Shown here: positions 37,833 to 48,579 of the stretch, piece by piece | How the letters are laid out: each line of letters starts with the position of its first letter | How positions within the stretch are numbered: position 1 is the first letter of the stretch | Source: Alphaproteobacteria bacterium MedPE-SWcel | GTDB taxonomy: Bacteria; Pseudomonadota; Alphaproteobacteria; Rhodobacterales; Rhodobacteraceae | NCBI GenBank assembly: GCA_001874255.1 | Contig: MPDC01000001.1 | Coordinates: 124,001-188,000 of the forward strand | Direction: 5' to 3' | Length of the DNA stretch: 64,000 nucleotides | Notes under the pieces: model-generated | What the model was told of the DNA's origin: nothing | Database searches by the model: none | Seen by the model: only the letters and a program-made list of their open reading frames with translations | Program-made: the position numbers and the translations under genes

Positions 37833-40013
37833 ATGGAAACCATCCTCCTCTTTGCCCCGCTCGTGGGGGCGGTGATCTGCGGTTTCGGCCACAAGATCAT
37901 TGGTGAAAAAGCGGCCATGTGGACCGCCACCGGCCTCTTGTTCCTGACGGCGCTGCTGTCCTGGATCACCTTCCTGACCTTCGGCGGCAAGACCGAAGTG
38001 ATCGAGATCTTCCGCTGGATCGAAAGCGGCAGCCTGTCGACCTCCTGGGCGATCCGGCTTGATCGTCTGACCGCGATCATGCTGATCGTGATCTCGACGG
38101 TCTCCGCGCTGGTGCATCTCTACTCCTTCGGCTACATGGATCACGATCCGCAGTGGAAGGACGGCGAGAGCTACAAGCCGCGGTTCTTTGCCTATCTGTC
38201 CTTCTTCACCTTCGCGATGCTGATGCTGGTGACGTCGAACAACCTCGTGCAGATGTTCTTCGGTTGGGAAGGCGTCGGCGTGGCCTCCTATCTTCTGATC
38301 GGGTTCTACTACCGCAAGCCCTCGGCGGGCGCGGCGGCGATGAAAGCCTTCATCGTCAACCGGGTCGGCGACTTCGGCTTTGCGCTCGGCATCTTTGCCC
38401 TGTTCCTGCTGACCGACAGCATCAACCTGCCGGATATCTTTGCGGCGACGCCGCAACTGGCGGAGACCACGGTGTCCTTCCTGTGGTCCGAGTGGAACGC
38501 CGCCAATCTGATCGCCTTCCTGCTGTTCGTCGGCGCCATGGGGAAATCGGCGCAGCTGTTCCTGCACACCTGGCTGCCGGATGCGATGGAAGGCCCGACC
38601 CCGGTGTCGGCGCTGATCCACGCGGCCACCATGGTGACTGCGGGCGTGTTCCTCGTGTGCCGCATGTCGCCGCTGATGGAAGTCGCCCCCGAGGCAACCG
38701 CCTTCATCACCATCATCGGCGCCACCACTGCATTCTTTGCTGCCACCGTGGGTCTGGTGCAGACCGACATCAAACGGGTCATCGCCTATTCCACCTGTTC
38801 GCAGCTGGGCTACATGTTCGTGGCGGCTGGCGTCGGCATGTATTCGGCGGCGATGTTCCACCTGTTCACCCATGCCTTCTTCAAGGCGATGCTGTTCCTG
38901 GGCGCGGGCTCGGTGATCCATGCCATGCACCACGAGCAGGACATGATGAACTACGGCGGTCTGCGCAAAAAGATCCCCTATACATTCGCGGCGATGATGA
39001 TCGGCACATTGGCAATCACCGGCGTCGGCATTCCCCTGACGCAGATCGGGTTCGCAGGCTTCCTGTCCAAGGACGCGATCATCGAGAGCGCCTATGCCGG
39101 CGGGTCGATGTATGGCTTCTGGATGCTGGTGATCGCGGCGGCCATGACCTCCTTCTACAGTTGGCGGCTGATCTTTCTGACCTTCTACGGCAAGCCGCGC
39201 GGCGACAAGCACACCCATGATCACGCGCATGAAAGCCCCATGGTCATGTTGATCCCGCTTGGCGTCCTGGCGCTGGGGGCGGTGTTCTCGGGGATGCTCT
39301 GGTACAACAGTTTCTTCGGTCACGCCGACAAGGTTGGCAAATTCTACGGTATTCCGGTCGCCGAAGCCTCGGCTGCGGAACACGGAGCGGCCACGGACCA
39401 TGGCGATGACGACCACGCGGCAGAGGCAGCGGTTGCTGACACGGACCATGGGGCCGAGACGTCCCACGGCACCGATACAGGCACAGATGCAGGCACGGGT
39501 TCAGGCCACGACGAAGTGGCCGGAGCAGGGGGGCATCACTATGTGTTTACCGGTGCCCCGGGCGAAGGCGCGCTGTATATGGCGCCGGACAACCACGTGC
39601 TCGACGATGCCCACGCCACCCATTGGCTGGTGAAGACGGCCCCGTTCTTTGCGATGTTGCTCGGTCTGGTACTGGCGGTGCTGTTCTATATCGTGAACCC
39701 GGAGCTGCCCAAACGTCTCGCCCAGCAGCAGCGTCCGCTTTATCTGTTCCTCAAGAACAAGTGGTACTTTGACGAGCTGTATAATGTGGTTTTTGTCAAA
39801 CCCGCGCTGGCGATCGGTAAATTCCTGTGGAAGAAGGGCGATGGCGGGACCATCGACGGCTTCCTGAACTGGATTGCGCTCGGTGTCGTGCCCTTCTTCA
39901 CCCGTCTCGCTGGCCGGGCCCAGTCTGGCTACATCTTTACATACGCGTTCTACATGGTGCTGGGCATTGCCGCCCTGGTCACCTGGATGTCGATCGGCGG
40001 AGGATCGCACTGA
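37833..40013 (+). CDS. nuoL: NADH-quinone oxidoreductase subunit L with His/Asp-rich insertion
   Basis: Distal antiporter-like proton-pumping subunit (ND5), 726 aa. Conserved [39 protein letters not shown] with pumping Lys, and the lateral helix toward the C-terminus (HWLVKTAPF onward). It is over 100 residues longer than E. coli NuoL; much of that is a loop at about 510-570 rich in His, Asp, Thr, Ala and Gly (for example [19 protein letters not shown]), not hydrophobic. It shares one base (TGATG) with nuoM. Confidence 0.96.
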   Translation: METILLFAPLVGAVICGFGHKIIGEKAAMWTATGLLFLTALLSWITFLTFGGKTEVIEIFRWIESGSLSTSWAIRLDRLTAIMLIVISTVSALVHLYSFGYMDHDPQWKDGESYKPRFFAYLSFFTFAMLMLVTSNNLVQMFFGWEGVGVASYLLIGFYYRKPSAGAAAMKAFIVNRVGDFGFALGIFALFLLTDSINLPDIFAATPQLAETTVSFLWSEWNAANLIAFLLFVGAMGKSAQLFLHTWLPDAMEGPTPVSALIHAATMVTAGVFLVCRMSPLMEVAPEATAFITIIGATTAFFAATVGLVQTDIKRVIAYSTCSQLGYMFVAAGVGMYSAAMFHLFTHAFFKAMLFLGAGSVIHAMHHEQDMMNYGGLRKKIPYTFAAMMIGTLAITGVGIPLTQIGFAGFLSKDAIIESAYAGGSMYGFWMLVIAAAMTSFYSWRLIFLTFYGKPRGDKHTHDHAHESPMVMLIPLGVLALGAVFSGMLWYNSFFGHADKVGKFYGIPVAEASAAEHGAATDHGDDDHAAEAAVADTDHGAETSHGTDTGTDAGTGSGHDEVAGAGGHHYVFTGAPGEGALYMAPDNHVLDDAHATHWLVKTAPFFAMLLGLVLAVLFYIVNPELPKRLAQQQRPLYLFLKNKWYFDELYNVVFVKPALAIGKFLWKKGDGGTIDGFLNWIALGVVPFFTRLAGRAQSGYIFTYAFYMVLGIAALVTWMSIGGGSH

Positions 40014-41578
40014 TGGACAATATCCTTTCCATCGTCACCTTTATCCCTGCGCTGGCGGCGGCTGTCATGGCCCTGCTGATGCGTGGCGAGGATGAGGCGG
40101 CACAACGCAACGCCAAATATGTGGCGTTGCTGGCGACCACGATCACCTTTCTGGTCAGCCTGTTCATCTACTTCGGCTTTGACGCCTCCAATACCGGCTT
40201 CCAGTTCGTCGAAGAGGCCGAATGGATCTTTGGTTTGAAATACAAGATGGGCGTCGACGGCATTTCGGTGCTGTTCGTGATGCTCACCACCTTTGTGATG
40301 CCGCTGACCATTTTGGCGAGCTGGACCGTCTCGACCCGGGTCAAGGAATACATGATCGCCTTCCTGGTGCTGGAGACGCTGATGCTTGGCGTCTTCATGG
40401 CGCTGGATCTGGTGCTGTTTTACATGTTCTTCGAAGCAGGCCTGATCCCGATGTTCCTGATCATCGGCATCTGGGGCGGCAAGGACCGGATCTACGCCTC
40501 GTTCAAATTCTTCCTCTACACCTTCTTCGGCTCGGTGCTGATGCTGGTGGCGATGGTGGCGATGTATTTCGATGCGGGCTCCACCGACATTGTCATGCTG
40601 TTGTCGCATGAGTTCTCCTACACCAGCTTTGACGTGCTTGGCGTCCATGTGCTGGGCGGCATGCAGACCCTGCTGTTCCTGGCGTTCTTTGCCTCCTTCG
40701 CGGTGAAGATGCCGATGTGGCCGGTCCATACCTGGCTGCCGGATGCGCACGTGCAGGCGCCCACGGCCGGATCCGTGGTGCTGGCGGCGATCCTGTTGAA
40801 AATGGGCGGCTACGGCTTCCTGCGGTTCAGCCTGCCGATGTTCCCCGTCGGCTCCGAGGTGATGACGGATGTGATCCTGTGGATGTCGGCCATCGCCATC
40901 GTCTATACCTCGCTGGTGGCGATGGTGCAGGAAGATATGAAAAAGCTGATCGCCTATTCCTCGGTCGCGCATATGGGGTTTGTCACCATGGGTATCTTTG
41001 CTGCGAACCAGCAAGGGGTCGATGGTGCGATCTTCCAGATGCTGAGCCACGGCTTCATCTCGGCGGCGCTGTTCCTCTGTGTGGGCGTGATCTACGACCG
41101 TATGCACACCCGTGACATCGAGGCCTATGGCGGGCTGGTGATCCGGATGCCCGCCTATGCGCTGGTCTTCATGTTCTTCACCATGGGCAATGTCGGCCTG
41201 CCGGGCACCTCCGGGTTCATCGGCGAATTCCTGACCCTGATGGGCACCTTCCAGGAAAACACCTGGGTGGCCTTTGTGGCGACCTCCGGGGTGATCTTCT
41301 CGGCGGCCTATGCGCTCTGGCTCTATCGCCGGGTGGTGTTCGGGGATCTGATCAAGGAAAGCCTGAAGGCGATCAAGGATATGAATGCCCGCGAGAAATG
41401 GATCTTTGCGCCGCTGGTTGCCATGACCCTGTTGCTGGGGATCTATCCCTCCGTTGTCACCGATGTGATCGGCCCCTCGACCGAAGCACTGGTGACCTCT
41501 GTCAATACGGCCGTTGCCAACGCCGACTTCCTTGCGGAAGCGGCCGAGGTCGACGTTGCCACCACAAATTCCCACTAA
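40013..41578 (+). CDS. nuoM: NADH-quinone oxidoreductase subunit M
   Basis: ND4 homologue and antiporter-like proton pump, 521 aa. Conserved [18 protein letters not shown] with the key Glu of TM5, and [19 protein letters not shown] with pumping Lys. ATG 40013 gives [14 protein letters not shown] and overlaps the nuoL stop by one base; the upstream in-frame extension lies inside nuoL. Confidence 0.97.
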   Translation: MDNILSIVTFIPALAAAVMALLMRGEDEAAQRNAKYVALLATTITFLVSLFIYFGFDASNTGFQFVEEAEWIFGLKYKMGVDGISVLFVMLTTFVMPLTILASWTVSTRVKEYMIAFLVLETLMLGVFMALDLVLFYMFFEAGLIPMFLIIGIWGGKDRIYASFKFFLYTFFGSVLMLVAMVAMYFDAGSTDIVMLLSHEFSYTSFDVLGVHVLGGMQTLLFLAFFASFAVKMPMWPVHTWLPDAHVQAPTAGSVVLAAILLKMGGYGFLRFSLPMFPVGSEVMTDVILWMSAIAIVYTSLVAMVQEDMKKLIAYSSVAHMGFVTMGIFAANQQGVDGAIFQMLSHGFISAALFLCVGVIYDRMHTRDIEAYGGLVIRMPAYALVFMFFTMGNVGLPGTSGFIGEFLTLMGTFQENTWVAFVATSGVIFSAAYALWLYRRVVFGDLIKESLKAIKDMNAREKWIFAPLVAMTLLLGIYPSVVTDVIGPSTEALVTSVNTAVANADFLAEAAEVDVATTNSH

Positions 41579-41590
41579 GGAGCCGCTCAG

Positions 41591-43027
41591 ATGCAAGCTG
41601 ATCTCTCCGTGATCCTGCCCGAGATCGTCCTCGCCATCTATGTGATGCTGGCGTTGATCGGGGCGGTTTACACTTCCAAGGACAAGCTCGCGCCGATGCT
41701 CGTGTGGGTCACCGCCGCGCTGATGGCGGTGCTGGGGATCTGGATCGGAACCTCCGGCTCCGGCTCCACCGAGGCGTTTGGCGGCATGATCGTCGACGAT
41801 GCCTTCTCGCGCTTTGCCAAGGTCGCGATCCTTTTGTCCGCCGCTGCTGTCATGGTGATGGGGCAGGACTATATGTCCAAACGGGGCATGCTGCGGTTCG
41901 AATACCCGCTGCTGGTGGCGCTCTCGACGATCGGCATGATGGTCATGGTCTCGGCGGGAGATCTGATGGCGCTCTACATGGGGCTGGAGCTGCAGTCCCT
42001 GGCGCTCTACGTCGTCGCCTCCCTGCGTCGGGACAGCGTCAAATCCACCGAGGCGGGGCTCAAGTACTTTGTGCTCGGCGCGCTGTCCTCCGGTCTGCTG
42101 CTCTATGGGGCGTCGCTGGTCTATGGGTTTGCCGGAACGACATTGTTCTCCGGGATCATCGAGGTCGCACAGCATGGCGAGGTGACCATCGGTCTGTTGT
42201 TCGGGATCGTCTTCCTGATCTCCGGCCTCGCCTTCAAGGTCTCGGCGGTGCCGTTCCACATGTGGACGCCGGACGTCTACGAGGGCGCACCGACACCGGT
42301 CACGGCCTTCTTCGCCTCCGCACCCAAAGTGGCGGCGATGGGTCTCTTCGCCCGCGTGCTGCATGATGCCTTTGGTCATGCGGTGCAGGACTGGAGCCAG
42401 ATCGTGGCGCTGCTGGCGCTCTTGTCGATGTTCCTCGGCGCGGTTGCGGCCATTGGCCAGACCGACCTGAAACGCCTGATGGCCTATTCCTCGATCGCCC
42501 ATATGGGCTATGCGCTGATCGGTCTGGCGGCGGGGACGGAGCTTGGTATTCAGGCCTTGCTGATCTACATGTCGATCTACGTCGCCATGAATATCGGGAC
42601 CTTTGCCTTTATCATGATGCTGCATCGCGACGGCAAGCCGGTGACCGATATCGGCGCGCTGAACCAATATGCCAAGCGTGAACCCGGGCGGGCATTGGGG
42701 ATGCTGGTCCTGCTGTTCTCGCTGGCCGGCGTGCCGCCGATGCTGGGCTTCTTCGGCAAGTTCTTCGTCCTGCGCGCAGCGGTGGAGGCCGATATGGCCT
42801 GGCTCGCCATTGCCGGGGTGGTCGCCTCGGTGATCGGCGCCTACTATTATCTGCGGATCGTGTTCTTCATGTACTTCGGCTCTGACGGGACAGAGGTGGA
42901 AACATCCCGCTCGCCGGTGCTGCTTGCCTTTTTCTCGGCGGGCGCGGCGCTCATGTTGATCGGTGTGATCTCGACCTTCGGTCTGGAAGGCGCGGCCTCT
43001 GCGGCAGCGGCGATGTTGGTCCACTGA
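41591..43027 (+). CDS. nuoN: NADH-quinone oxidoreductase subunit N
   Basis: ND2 homologue and third antiporter-like subunit, 478 aa. Blocks [20 protein letters not shown] (pumping Glu) and [20 protein letters not shown] are visible. SD AAGGAGCC precedes ATG 41591. It is the last nuo gene; the strong terminator at 43050-43081 ends the operon. Confidence 0.97.
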   Translation: MQADLSVILPEIVLAIYVMLALIGAVYTSKDKLAPMLVWVTAALMAVLGIWIGTSGSGSTEAFGGMIVDDAFSRFAKVAILLSAAAVMVMGQDYMSKRGMLRFEYPLLVALSTIGMMVMVSAGDLMALYMGLELQSLALYVVASLRRDSVKSTEAGLKYFVLGALSSGLLLYGASLVYGFAGTTLFSGIIEVAQHGEVTIGLLFGIVFLISGLAFKVSAVPFHMWTPDVYEGAPTPVTAFFASAPKVAAMGLFARVLHDAFGHAVQDWSQIVALLALLSMFLGAVAAIGQTDLKRLMAYSSIAHMGYALIGLAAGTELGIQALLIYMSIYVAMNIGTFAFIMMLHRDGKPVTDIGALNQYAKREPGRALGMLVLLFSLAGVPPMLGFFGKFFVLRAAVEADMAWLAIAGVVASVIGAYYYLRIVFFMYFGSDGTEVETSRSPVLLAFFSAGAALMLIGVISTFGLEGAASAAAAMLVH

Positions 43028-43049
43028 AACCGGCGATCAATAAATTTGC

Positions 43050-43086
43050 AAAAGGCCTGGTCCGAAGCGACCAGGCCTTTTGCCTT
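43050..43086 (+). terminator. Intrinsic terminator of the nuo operon
   Basis: Perfect 13-bp stem AAAAGGCCTGGTC (43050-43062) / GACCAGGCCTTTT (43069-43081) with loop CGAAGC, followed by GCCTTTT. Confidence 0.92.
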
Positions 43087-43115
43087 TTGCAGGAACGGGT
43101 GATAGAGGGGCGCCT

Positions 43116-43865
43116 ATGACAGATTGGCCAATCGGATATGGGCGTCGTGTGCTGGACGAAGTGGACAGCACGCTGGACGAAGCAGCCCGCATAGCACCGA
43201 CCCTCACCAGGCCGGAGTGGATTCTGGCGCGGCGCCAGACCAAAGGGCGTGGTCGGCGTGGTCGCGCCTGGACCGATCCCACCGGCAATTTCGCGGGCAC
43301 GCTGGTGTACCATCCAAAGGGGCGCCCCGATCAGATTGCCTTGCGCAGCTTCATCGCGGCGCTGGCTCTTTATGATGCGGTGGAAACTGTGACCGGGCGG
43401 AGCCGGGGGCTGGCGCTGAAATGGCCGAATGATGTGCTGCTGAATGGCGGCAAGCTGGCCGGGATCCTGTTGGAGAGCGCGGGAACCAAGGACGGTGTGG
43501 CCTATCTGTCGATCGGGATCGGTGTGAACCTGAGCGAAACGCCGATGACGGAATGGCTGGAGCCGGGGGCTGTCTGGCCGGTGTCTCTGCTGTCTGAAAT
43601 GGGCATGAAGGTGGAGCCGGAGACCTTTCTGGCGGCCTTGGCCATCGCCTTTGCCACCTATGAGGATCAGTTCACCACCTACGGGTTTGACCCGATCCGA
43701 ACCGCCTGGCTGGGCCGTGCGGCCAAACTGGGAGAGGTCATCACCGCGCGCACCAGCCGCGAAGAGATCTCGGGCACTTTTGAAACGATCGACAGTTCGG
43801 GCAACCTCGTTCTGGCAACTGCCGAGGGACCCGTCGCGATCCCGGCGGCGGACATCTTCTTTTGA
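43116..43865 (+). CDS. birA: Biotin-[acetyl-CoA-carboxylase] ligase, no DNA-binding domain
   Basis: Attaches biotin to carboxylase lysines such as MccA Lys608. 249 aa: RQTKGRGRRGRAWTDPTGNF is the biotinyl-AMP loop, KWPNDVLLNGGKLAGILLE the central motif, and a C-terminal SH3-like part ends the protein. It lacks the N-terminal helix-turn-helix of E. coli BirA, so it is a ligase only, not a repressor. ATG 43116 follows AGAGGGG; twelve upstream in-frame codons overlap the terminator T-run. It starts a birA-coaX-rnj group after the nuo terminator. Confidence 0.95.
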   Translation: MTDWPIGYGRRVLDEVDSTLDEAARIAPTLTRPEWILARRQTKGRGRRGRAWTDPTGNFAGTLVYHPKGRPDQIALRSFIAALALYDAVETVTGRSRGLALKWPNDVLLNGGKLAGILLESAGTKDGVAYLSIGIGVNLSETPMTEWLEPGAVWPVSLLSEMGMKVEPETFLAALAIAFATYEDQFTTYGFDPIRTAWLGRAAKLGEVITARTSREEISGTFETIDSSGNLVLATAEGPVAIPAADIFF

Positions 43866-43881
43866 CGGGGGCCGGTGATCC

Positions 43882-44658
43882 ATGCTTCTGGCAGTAGACT
43901 GCGGCAATACCAATACGGTATTTGCAATCTGGGACGGTGATGAAATCATCGGACATTGGCGGACCTCGACCGAATGGCAGCGCACGGCGGACCAGTATTA
44001 TGTCTGGCTGTCGACGCTGATGAACCTGCAGGGCATCAAGGCGAAGATCACCGATATGATCATCTCCTCGACCGTGCCGCGTGTGGTCTTCAACCTGCGG
44101 GTCCTGTCAGACCGATACTTCAATACGCGGCCGCTGGTGGTGGGAAAGCCGGAATGCGCGCTGCCGGTTGCGGTGCGCGTCGATGCGGGCACCACAGTGG
44201 GGCCTGACCGGTTGGTCAATACGGTTGCAGGCTTTCACAAATACGGCGGCGACCTGATCGTGGTCGATTTCGGCACCGCCACCACCTTTGACGTGGTGGC
44301 CGCGGATGGGGCCTATGTCGGAGGCGTCATCGCGCCGGGCGTGAACCTCAGTCTCGAGGCGCTGCACCACGCGGCCGCTGCCCTGCCGCATGTGGACATC
44401 ACGAAGCCTCAGAATGTCATTGGCACCAACACGGTGGCCTGCATGCAATCGGGCGTGTTCTGGGGCTATGTCGGCCTGGTTCGCGAAATCTGTGATCGCA
44501 TCAAAGCCGAGGCCAATGTGCCAATGAAAGTAATCTCGACGGGCGGGCTGGCGCCGCTCTTCCAGCAAACAGCAGACCTATTCGACGCATTTGAGGATGA
44601 CCTGACCATGCAAGGTCTCAGGCTCATTCACGAACATAACAAGGAAATCGGTACGTAA
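43882..44658 (+). CDS. coaX: Type III pantothenate kinase
   Basis: First step of CoA synthesis, phosphorylating pantothenate in an ATP- and monovalent-cation-dependent manner. 258 aa ASKHA-fold protein with LAVDCGNTNTVFAIWDG at the N-terminus (phosphate-1 loop), GPDRLVN, and IVVDFGTATTFDVV (catalytic Asp region) plus GGVIAPGVNLSLEAL. It begins 16 bp after birA and ends 2 bp before rnj. Confidence 0.96.
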   Translation: MLLAVDCGNTNTVFAIWDGDEIIGHWRTSTEWQRTADQYYVWLSTLMNLQGIKAKITDMIISSTVPRVVFNLRVLSDRYFNTRPLVVGKPECALPVAVRVDAGTTVGPDRLVNTVAGFHKYGGDLIVVDFGTATTFDVVAADGAYVGGVIAPGVNLSLEALHHAAAALPHVDITKPQNVIGTNTVACMQSGVFWGYVGLVREICDRIKAEANVPMKVISTGGLAPLFQQTADLFDAFEDDLTMQGLRLIHEHNKEIGT

Positions 44659-44660
44659 TC

Positions 44661-46328
44661 ATGAGCAGTGAACGTTTGATCTATCTGCCCCTCGGTGGGG
44701 CAGGTGAAATTGGTATGAATGCCTATGTCTATGGCTATGGGAAACCGGGCAAGGAACGCCTGATCCTCGTGGACCTAGGCGTGGCATTCCCCGACATGGA
44801 CACGACGCCCGGCGTCGATCTCATCATGCCGGACATCACCTGGCTGGCCGATCGGGCCGACCAGCTCGAGGGCATTTTCATCACCCATGCCCACGAAGAC
44901 CACATTGGCGCCGTTGCGCATCTCTATTCGCGTCTGAATGTGCCGGTCTATGCCCGGGCCTTTACCGCCAATATTGCCCGCCGCAAGATGGATGAACACG
45001 GGCTCGACCCGGAGGTGGTGACGACCATCTCAGCCTGGCCCGAGGTCACAAAGCTCGGCCCCTTTACCGTTGGTGCGGTGCCGATTTCGCATTCCATTCC
45101 CGAAAGCGGTGGTCTGGTGATCGATTCCCCGGCGGGGCGGGTCGTGCACACGGGCGACTTCAAACTGGACGAAAACCCGATTGTCGGCGAAGCCTTCGAT
45201 CCGGAGCTTTGGGCGGATATCTCAAAGGACGGCGTGCAGGCATTGGTCTGCGATTCGACCAATGTGTTCTCGCTCAACCCCGGTCGCTCCGAGAGCGAGC
45301 TTGGCGACAATATCACCAAGCTGATCTCCGAGGCGTCGGGGATGGTGGCCGCCACGACATTTGCCTCCAACGTGGCGCGGGTGAAAACGCTGGCCGAAGC
45401 AGGCGAGCGGGCCGGGCGGTCCATTGTCCTTCTCGGGCGCGCGATGAACCGGATGATCGAAGCCTCGGTCGAGACGGGTGTGCTCCGGAATTTTCCCGCC
45501 GTGATCCGCCCGGAAGATGCGGGGGATATTCCGCGCGAAAACCTGATGCTGATCACCACCGGCAGCCAGGGCGAACGCCGCGCCGCCTCGGCTCAGCTGG
45601 CGCGGGGTAAATTCCGCGGTCTGGAGTTGAAAGAGGGCGATCTCTTCCTGTTTTCCTCCAAGACGATTCCCGGCAATGAAAAGGGTGTCATCTGGATCAT
45701 CAACCAGTTCTCGGAACGCGGTGTGGATGTGGTCGACGACAGCTCCGGCCTGTATCACGTGTCAGGCCACGCCAACCGCCCCGACCTGCAACAGATGCAT
45801 GAGATCGTGAAGCCGAAGATGCTGATTCCGATGCATGGCGAGCATCGCCACCTGCGCCAGCATGCCCGTCTGGGCGAGGAAAAGGGCATCGCCTCGACCA
45901 TCGCCGTCAATGGCATGATGGTCGATCTGACCGGGGATCGCCCGACCGTGGCCGAGTATATCGACACCGGGCGGACCTATCTGGACGGTTCGGTCAAGGT
46001 CGGAGCCATGGACGGTATCGTGCGTGATCGGATCCGGATGGCGCTGAATGGTCATGTGGTCGTCACGGCGATTCTGGACGAGCAGGACGAGCCGCTGGGC
46101 GAGCCTTGGGTCGATCTCAAGGGATTGGCGGAAACCGGCAAGTCCAATGCGGCTCTGGTCGAGATCATGGAGGAGGATCTGAACCAATTCCTGATGCGGG
46201 CGGGCAAGAAAACGCTGAAGGATGACGACAAGCTGGAGCAGGAGCTGAAACGGATTGCACGTCAGTCGGCCCAGTCCGAGATCGGCAAGAAGCCCGAGGT
46301 CACGGTGGTTGTCAGCCGCATGCGCTGA
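44661..46328 (+). CDS. rnj: Ribonuclease J
   Basis: Metallo-beta-lactamase/beta-CASP ribonuclease with 5'-3' exonuclease and often endonuclease activity in rRNA maturation and mRNA decay. 555 aa with the zinc motif HAHEDHIGA (about 75-83), VHTGDFKLDENP, beta-CASP segment SGHANRPDLQQM and the C-terminal MHGEHRHLRQHA. Typical for alphaproteobacteria. It is the last gene of birA-coaX-rnj and ends before the bidirectional terminator. Confidence 0.96.
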   Translation: MSSERLIYLPLGGAGEIGMNAYVYGYGKPGKERLILVDLGVAFPDMDTTPGVDLIMPDITWLADRADQLEGIFITHAHEDHIGAVAHLYSRLNVPVYARAFTANIARRKMDEHGLDPEVVTTISAWPEVTKLGPFTVGAVPISHSIPESGGLVIDSPAGRVVHTGDFKLDENPIVGEAFDPELWADISKDGVQALVCDSTNVFSLNPGRSESELGDNITKLISEASGMVAATTFASNVARVKTLAEAGERAGRSIVLLGRAMNRMIEASVETGVLRNFPAVIRPEDAGDIPRENLMLITTGSQGERRAASAQLARGKFRGLELKEGDLFLFSSKTIPGNEKGVIWIINQFSERGVDVVDDSSGLYHVSGHANRPDLQQMHEIVKPKMLIPMHGEHRHLRQHARLGEEKGIASTIAVNGMMVDLTGDRPTVAEYIDTGRTYLDGSVKVGAMDGIVRDRIRMALNGHVVVTAILDEQDEPLGEPWVDLKGLAETGKSNAALVEIMEEDLNQFLMRAGKKTLKDDDKLEQELKRIARQSAQSEIGKKPEVTVVVSRMR

Positions 46329-46397
46329 TCCGCTTTTCGGCTGCGCGGCGTCATGATGATCCTGTTGTGATGTCGGCGGGCCGTGACCGAAATGAAC

Positions 46398-46435
46398 AAA
46401 AAGCGCCCGGGCCATTGTTGGTCCGGGCGCTTTTT
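46398..46435. terminator. Bidirectional intrinsic terminator
   Basis: Stem AAAAAGCGCCCGG (46398-46410) / CCGGGCGCTTTTT (46423-46435), extendable by GCC/GGT to leave loop ATTGTT. T-runs on both strands serve rnj and the convergent small gene at 46484. Confidence 0.9.
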
Positions 46436-46483
46436 GTTGTGCAGGATCAGGTCAGGTTCGACCTGCGGCAGGCCTGGGCGTTT

Positions 46484-46657
46484 TCAAGCCACGCGGGGGC
46501 GCGTGATTAGCAGCGCCGAGCGTTTGGCCATACGCAGCAGCGTTGACCCAACGCCGGAGAACAGCGCGGCAACGGCCTGTGCCCGCATCTGGCGGGCCCG
46601 CAGTTCGATATCTTTCATTTCATCGCTGAGCAGCGCAACGGGGAGATTGGGTTTCAT
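46484..46657 (-). CDS. Small helical protein, DUF1127-like/RSP_7527-like (tentative)
   Basis: 57 aa, mostly one amphipathic helix: LSDEMKDIELRARQMRAQAV followed by AALFSGVGSTLLRMAKR. The motif IELRARQMRAQA resembles short regulatory-type proteins of Rhodobacteraceae that carry an ArgX-MetArg core and sometimes act with RNA. ATG 46657 is preceded by AGGTGAT; an in-frame ATG at 46693 lacks a binding site. It is monocistronic between two terminators, and its family assignment is uncertain. Confidence 0.6.
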   Translation of the reverse strand: MKPNLPVALLSDEMKDIELRARQMRAQAVAALFSGVGSTLLRMAKRSALLITRPRVA

Positions 46658-46791
46658 AACATCACCTAAGGGGTACAACTCTTCTGCTGTCATCTAGGCC
46701 ATCGCGTGCCCTGTGACATCGCACAGCTTGGCATTGCCGCTATGCCGCTGTCGCAAGACATGCGGGGGTCGGAGCGCACAGAGGCGCACAG

Positions 46792-46823
46792 AAAAACCGC
46801 CCGGACCGAATGGCGGGCGGTTT
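46792..46823 (-). terminator. Intrinsic terminator of the helicase gene
   Basis: AAACCGCCCG (46794-46803) pairs with CGGGCGGTTT (46814-46823), 10-nt loop; on the minus strand the hairpin is followed by TTTTTC. Confidence 0.75.
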
Positions 46824-46877
46824 CTCGAAACTCTCACTTGGGTGAGGGGGCGTCTGAGATGAGGCCCCCCTGAGCCG

Positions 46878-48395
46878 TCAGCCTGCGCGTCGCTCTGCAA
46901 AGCTGAGGGCGATGAAGCTGGGCATATGGTCGCCCATGCCGACGACGGTTCGGTCGTCACGGCGATCTTCCTTGCGGCCCCGCGACCGGGACTTGCCGGA
47001 TTTGTTGCCGGTGCCGCCCTCCTGCCGTTCGGTGGCTTTCTGAGGGGCCGGTTTTTCCTCTGCGGGGCTTTGAGCCGCGGCAACGGGGGCCTCTGCGGGT
47101 GCGGTCGCGGGCGCTGCCGCCGTGTCAGTCGCCGTATCCGCTGCCGGGGCGGTCGCGGTCGTCCGGCTGCGCGTGCGGCGGGCCGGACGGGCGGGTTTGG
47201 TGTCCGGCGTGTCGCTTGCGGCGTCAGCCTTGCGCGGAGTGGCCGGTTTGACCGGGTTGTCCAGACGGGTGATTTCCTTCTGAACCAGCCCTTCGACGGC
47301 GCTCAGGTTCTTTTCATCCCGAAGGCTGCAGATGGTGATGGCCTTGCCTGAGCGACCGGCCCGGCCGGTGCGACCGATCCGGTGCACATAGTCCTCGGCG
47401 TGGCCCGGGACATCGAAATTGAACACATGGCTCACCGAGGGGACGTCCAGACCGCGGGCGGCCACATCGGAGGCCACCAGAATCTTGAGGTTGCCATCGC
47501 GGAAGCCATCCAGCGTCTTCGTGCGCTGGCTCTGGTCCAGATCGCCATGGATCGGCGCCGCGTCATAGCCGTATTTCTTCAGCGATTTGGCGACGGCATC
47601 CACGTCGGTCTTGCGATTGCAGAAGATGATCGCGTTGGACATGGCATCGCCTTCCTGATCGATCAATTCGCGCAGCACCCGGCGTTTTTCCGTCGATTCG
47701 CGATCCTTGCGGGAGGCCTTGAACATCACGACGGCCTGGTCGATCGTCTCCGATGTGGTTGCCTGGCGCGCGATCTCGACCCGCTCGGGCGCAGAGAGGA
47801 ACGTATTGGTGATCCGCTCGATTTCCGACGCCATGGTGGCAGAGAAGAACAACGTCTGGCGCGTGAAAGGCGTCAGCGAGAAGATGCGTTCGATATCGGG
47901 GATAAAGCCCATGTCGAGCATCCGGTCCGCTTCGTCAACGACCATGATCTCGATGCCGGTCAACAGCAGTTTGCCGCGCTCGAAATGGTCCAGCAAGCGG
48001 CCGGGAGTCGCGATCAGAACGTCAACGCCGCGGTCGATCAGCGCGTCCTGTTCCTTGAAGGAAACCCCACCAATCAGCAGCGCTTTGGTCAGTTTCACGT
48101 GTTTTGCGTAGGTATCAAAGTTCTCGGCGACCTGAGCCGCAAGTTCGCGGGTCGGGCAGAGCACCAGAGAACGCGGCATCCGGGCACGGGCGCGTCCACG
48201 TGCCAGACGGGTGATCATGGGCAGTGTGAAAGATGCGGTTTTGCCGGTGCCCGTCTGAGCGATCCCGAGGACATCCCGGCCTTCGAGCGCGGCAGGAATG
48301 GCGCCTGCCTGAATCGGTGTGGGGGTTTCGTATCCTGCTTCCTCAATCGCTTTGAGGACCTTGGGATTCAAGTTCAGATCGGAGAATTTTGTCAT
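46878..48395 (-). CDS. rhlE: DEAD-box RNA helicase, RhlE type
   Basis: ATP-dependent RNA helicase, 505 aa. Motifs in order: Q motif TPIQAGAIPA, Walker A AQTGTGKT, Ib TPGRLLDH, VDEADRMLDMGF (DEAD), SAT, and HRIGRTGRAGRSG in the second RecA lobe. Residues from about 390 are an Ala/Pro/Thr-rich tail that becomes strongly basic (NKSGKSRSRGRKEDRR) and probably binds RNA, then a conserved-looking end VGMGDHMPSFIALSF. Likely roles are ribosome assembly and cold-adapted mRNA turnover, which suits rnj nearby. Confidence 0.93.
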   Translation of the reverse strand: MTKFSDLNLNPKVLKAIEEAGYETPTPIQAGAIPAALEGRDVLGIAQTGTGKTASFTLPMITRLARGRARARMPRSLVLCPTRELAAQVAENFDTYAKHVKLTKALLIGGVSFKEQDALIDRGVDVLIATPGRLLDHFERGKLLLTGIEIMVVDEADRMLDMGFIPDIERIFSLTPFTRQTLFFSATMASEIERITNTFLSAPERVEIARQATTSETIDQAVVMFKASRKDRESTEKRRVLRELIDQEGDAMSNAIIFCNRKTDVDAVAKSLKKYGYDAAPIHGDLDQSQRTKTLDGFRDGNLKILVASDVAARGLDVPSVSHVFNFDVPGHAEDYVHRIGRTGRAGRSGKAITICSLRDEKNLSAVEGLVQKEITRLDNPVKPATPRKADAASDTPDTKPARPARRTRSRTTATAPAADTATDTAAAPATAPAEAPVAAAQSPAEEKPAPQKATERQEGGTGNKSGKSRSRGRKEDRRDDRTVVGMGDHMPSFIALSFAERRAG

Positions 48396-48579
48396 ATGCG
48401 TCCGTTATTGCGGACACTGACCTGGCCCGCGCGTGTGTGTTTATGCCGGTATCAGTCGAACATCTGCGCCTGCAGATCGTCCCCGGATGCCGCGGCACAT
48501 AGCAAAAATGCGTGATATGGTCAAATGATCGCGAATATTCCCCGGAGTTCCGGCTTGTTTGCAGTATTTGGGAAACAGT

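Noticed and set aside
39950-43024. 1024-codon open frame on the minus strand opposite nuoM and nuoN
   Set aside because: Its His/Gln/Arg-rich translation is the expected antisense of hydrophobic membrane genes. nuoM and nuoN are unambiguous.
43050-43086. Reading the nuo terminator as another copy of the palindromic element
   Set aside because: It lacks the CCCGGCCCAA decamer and tail and has T-runs, so it is an ordinary terminator.
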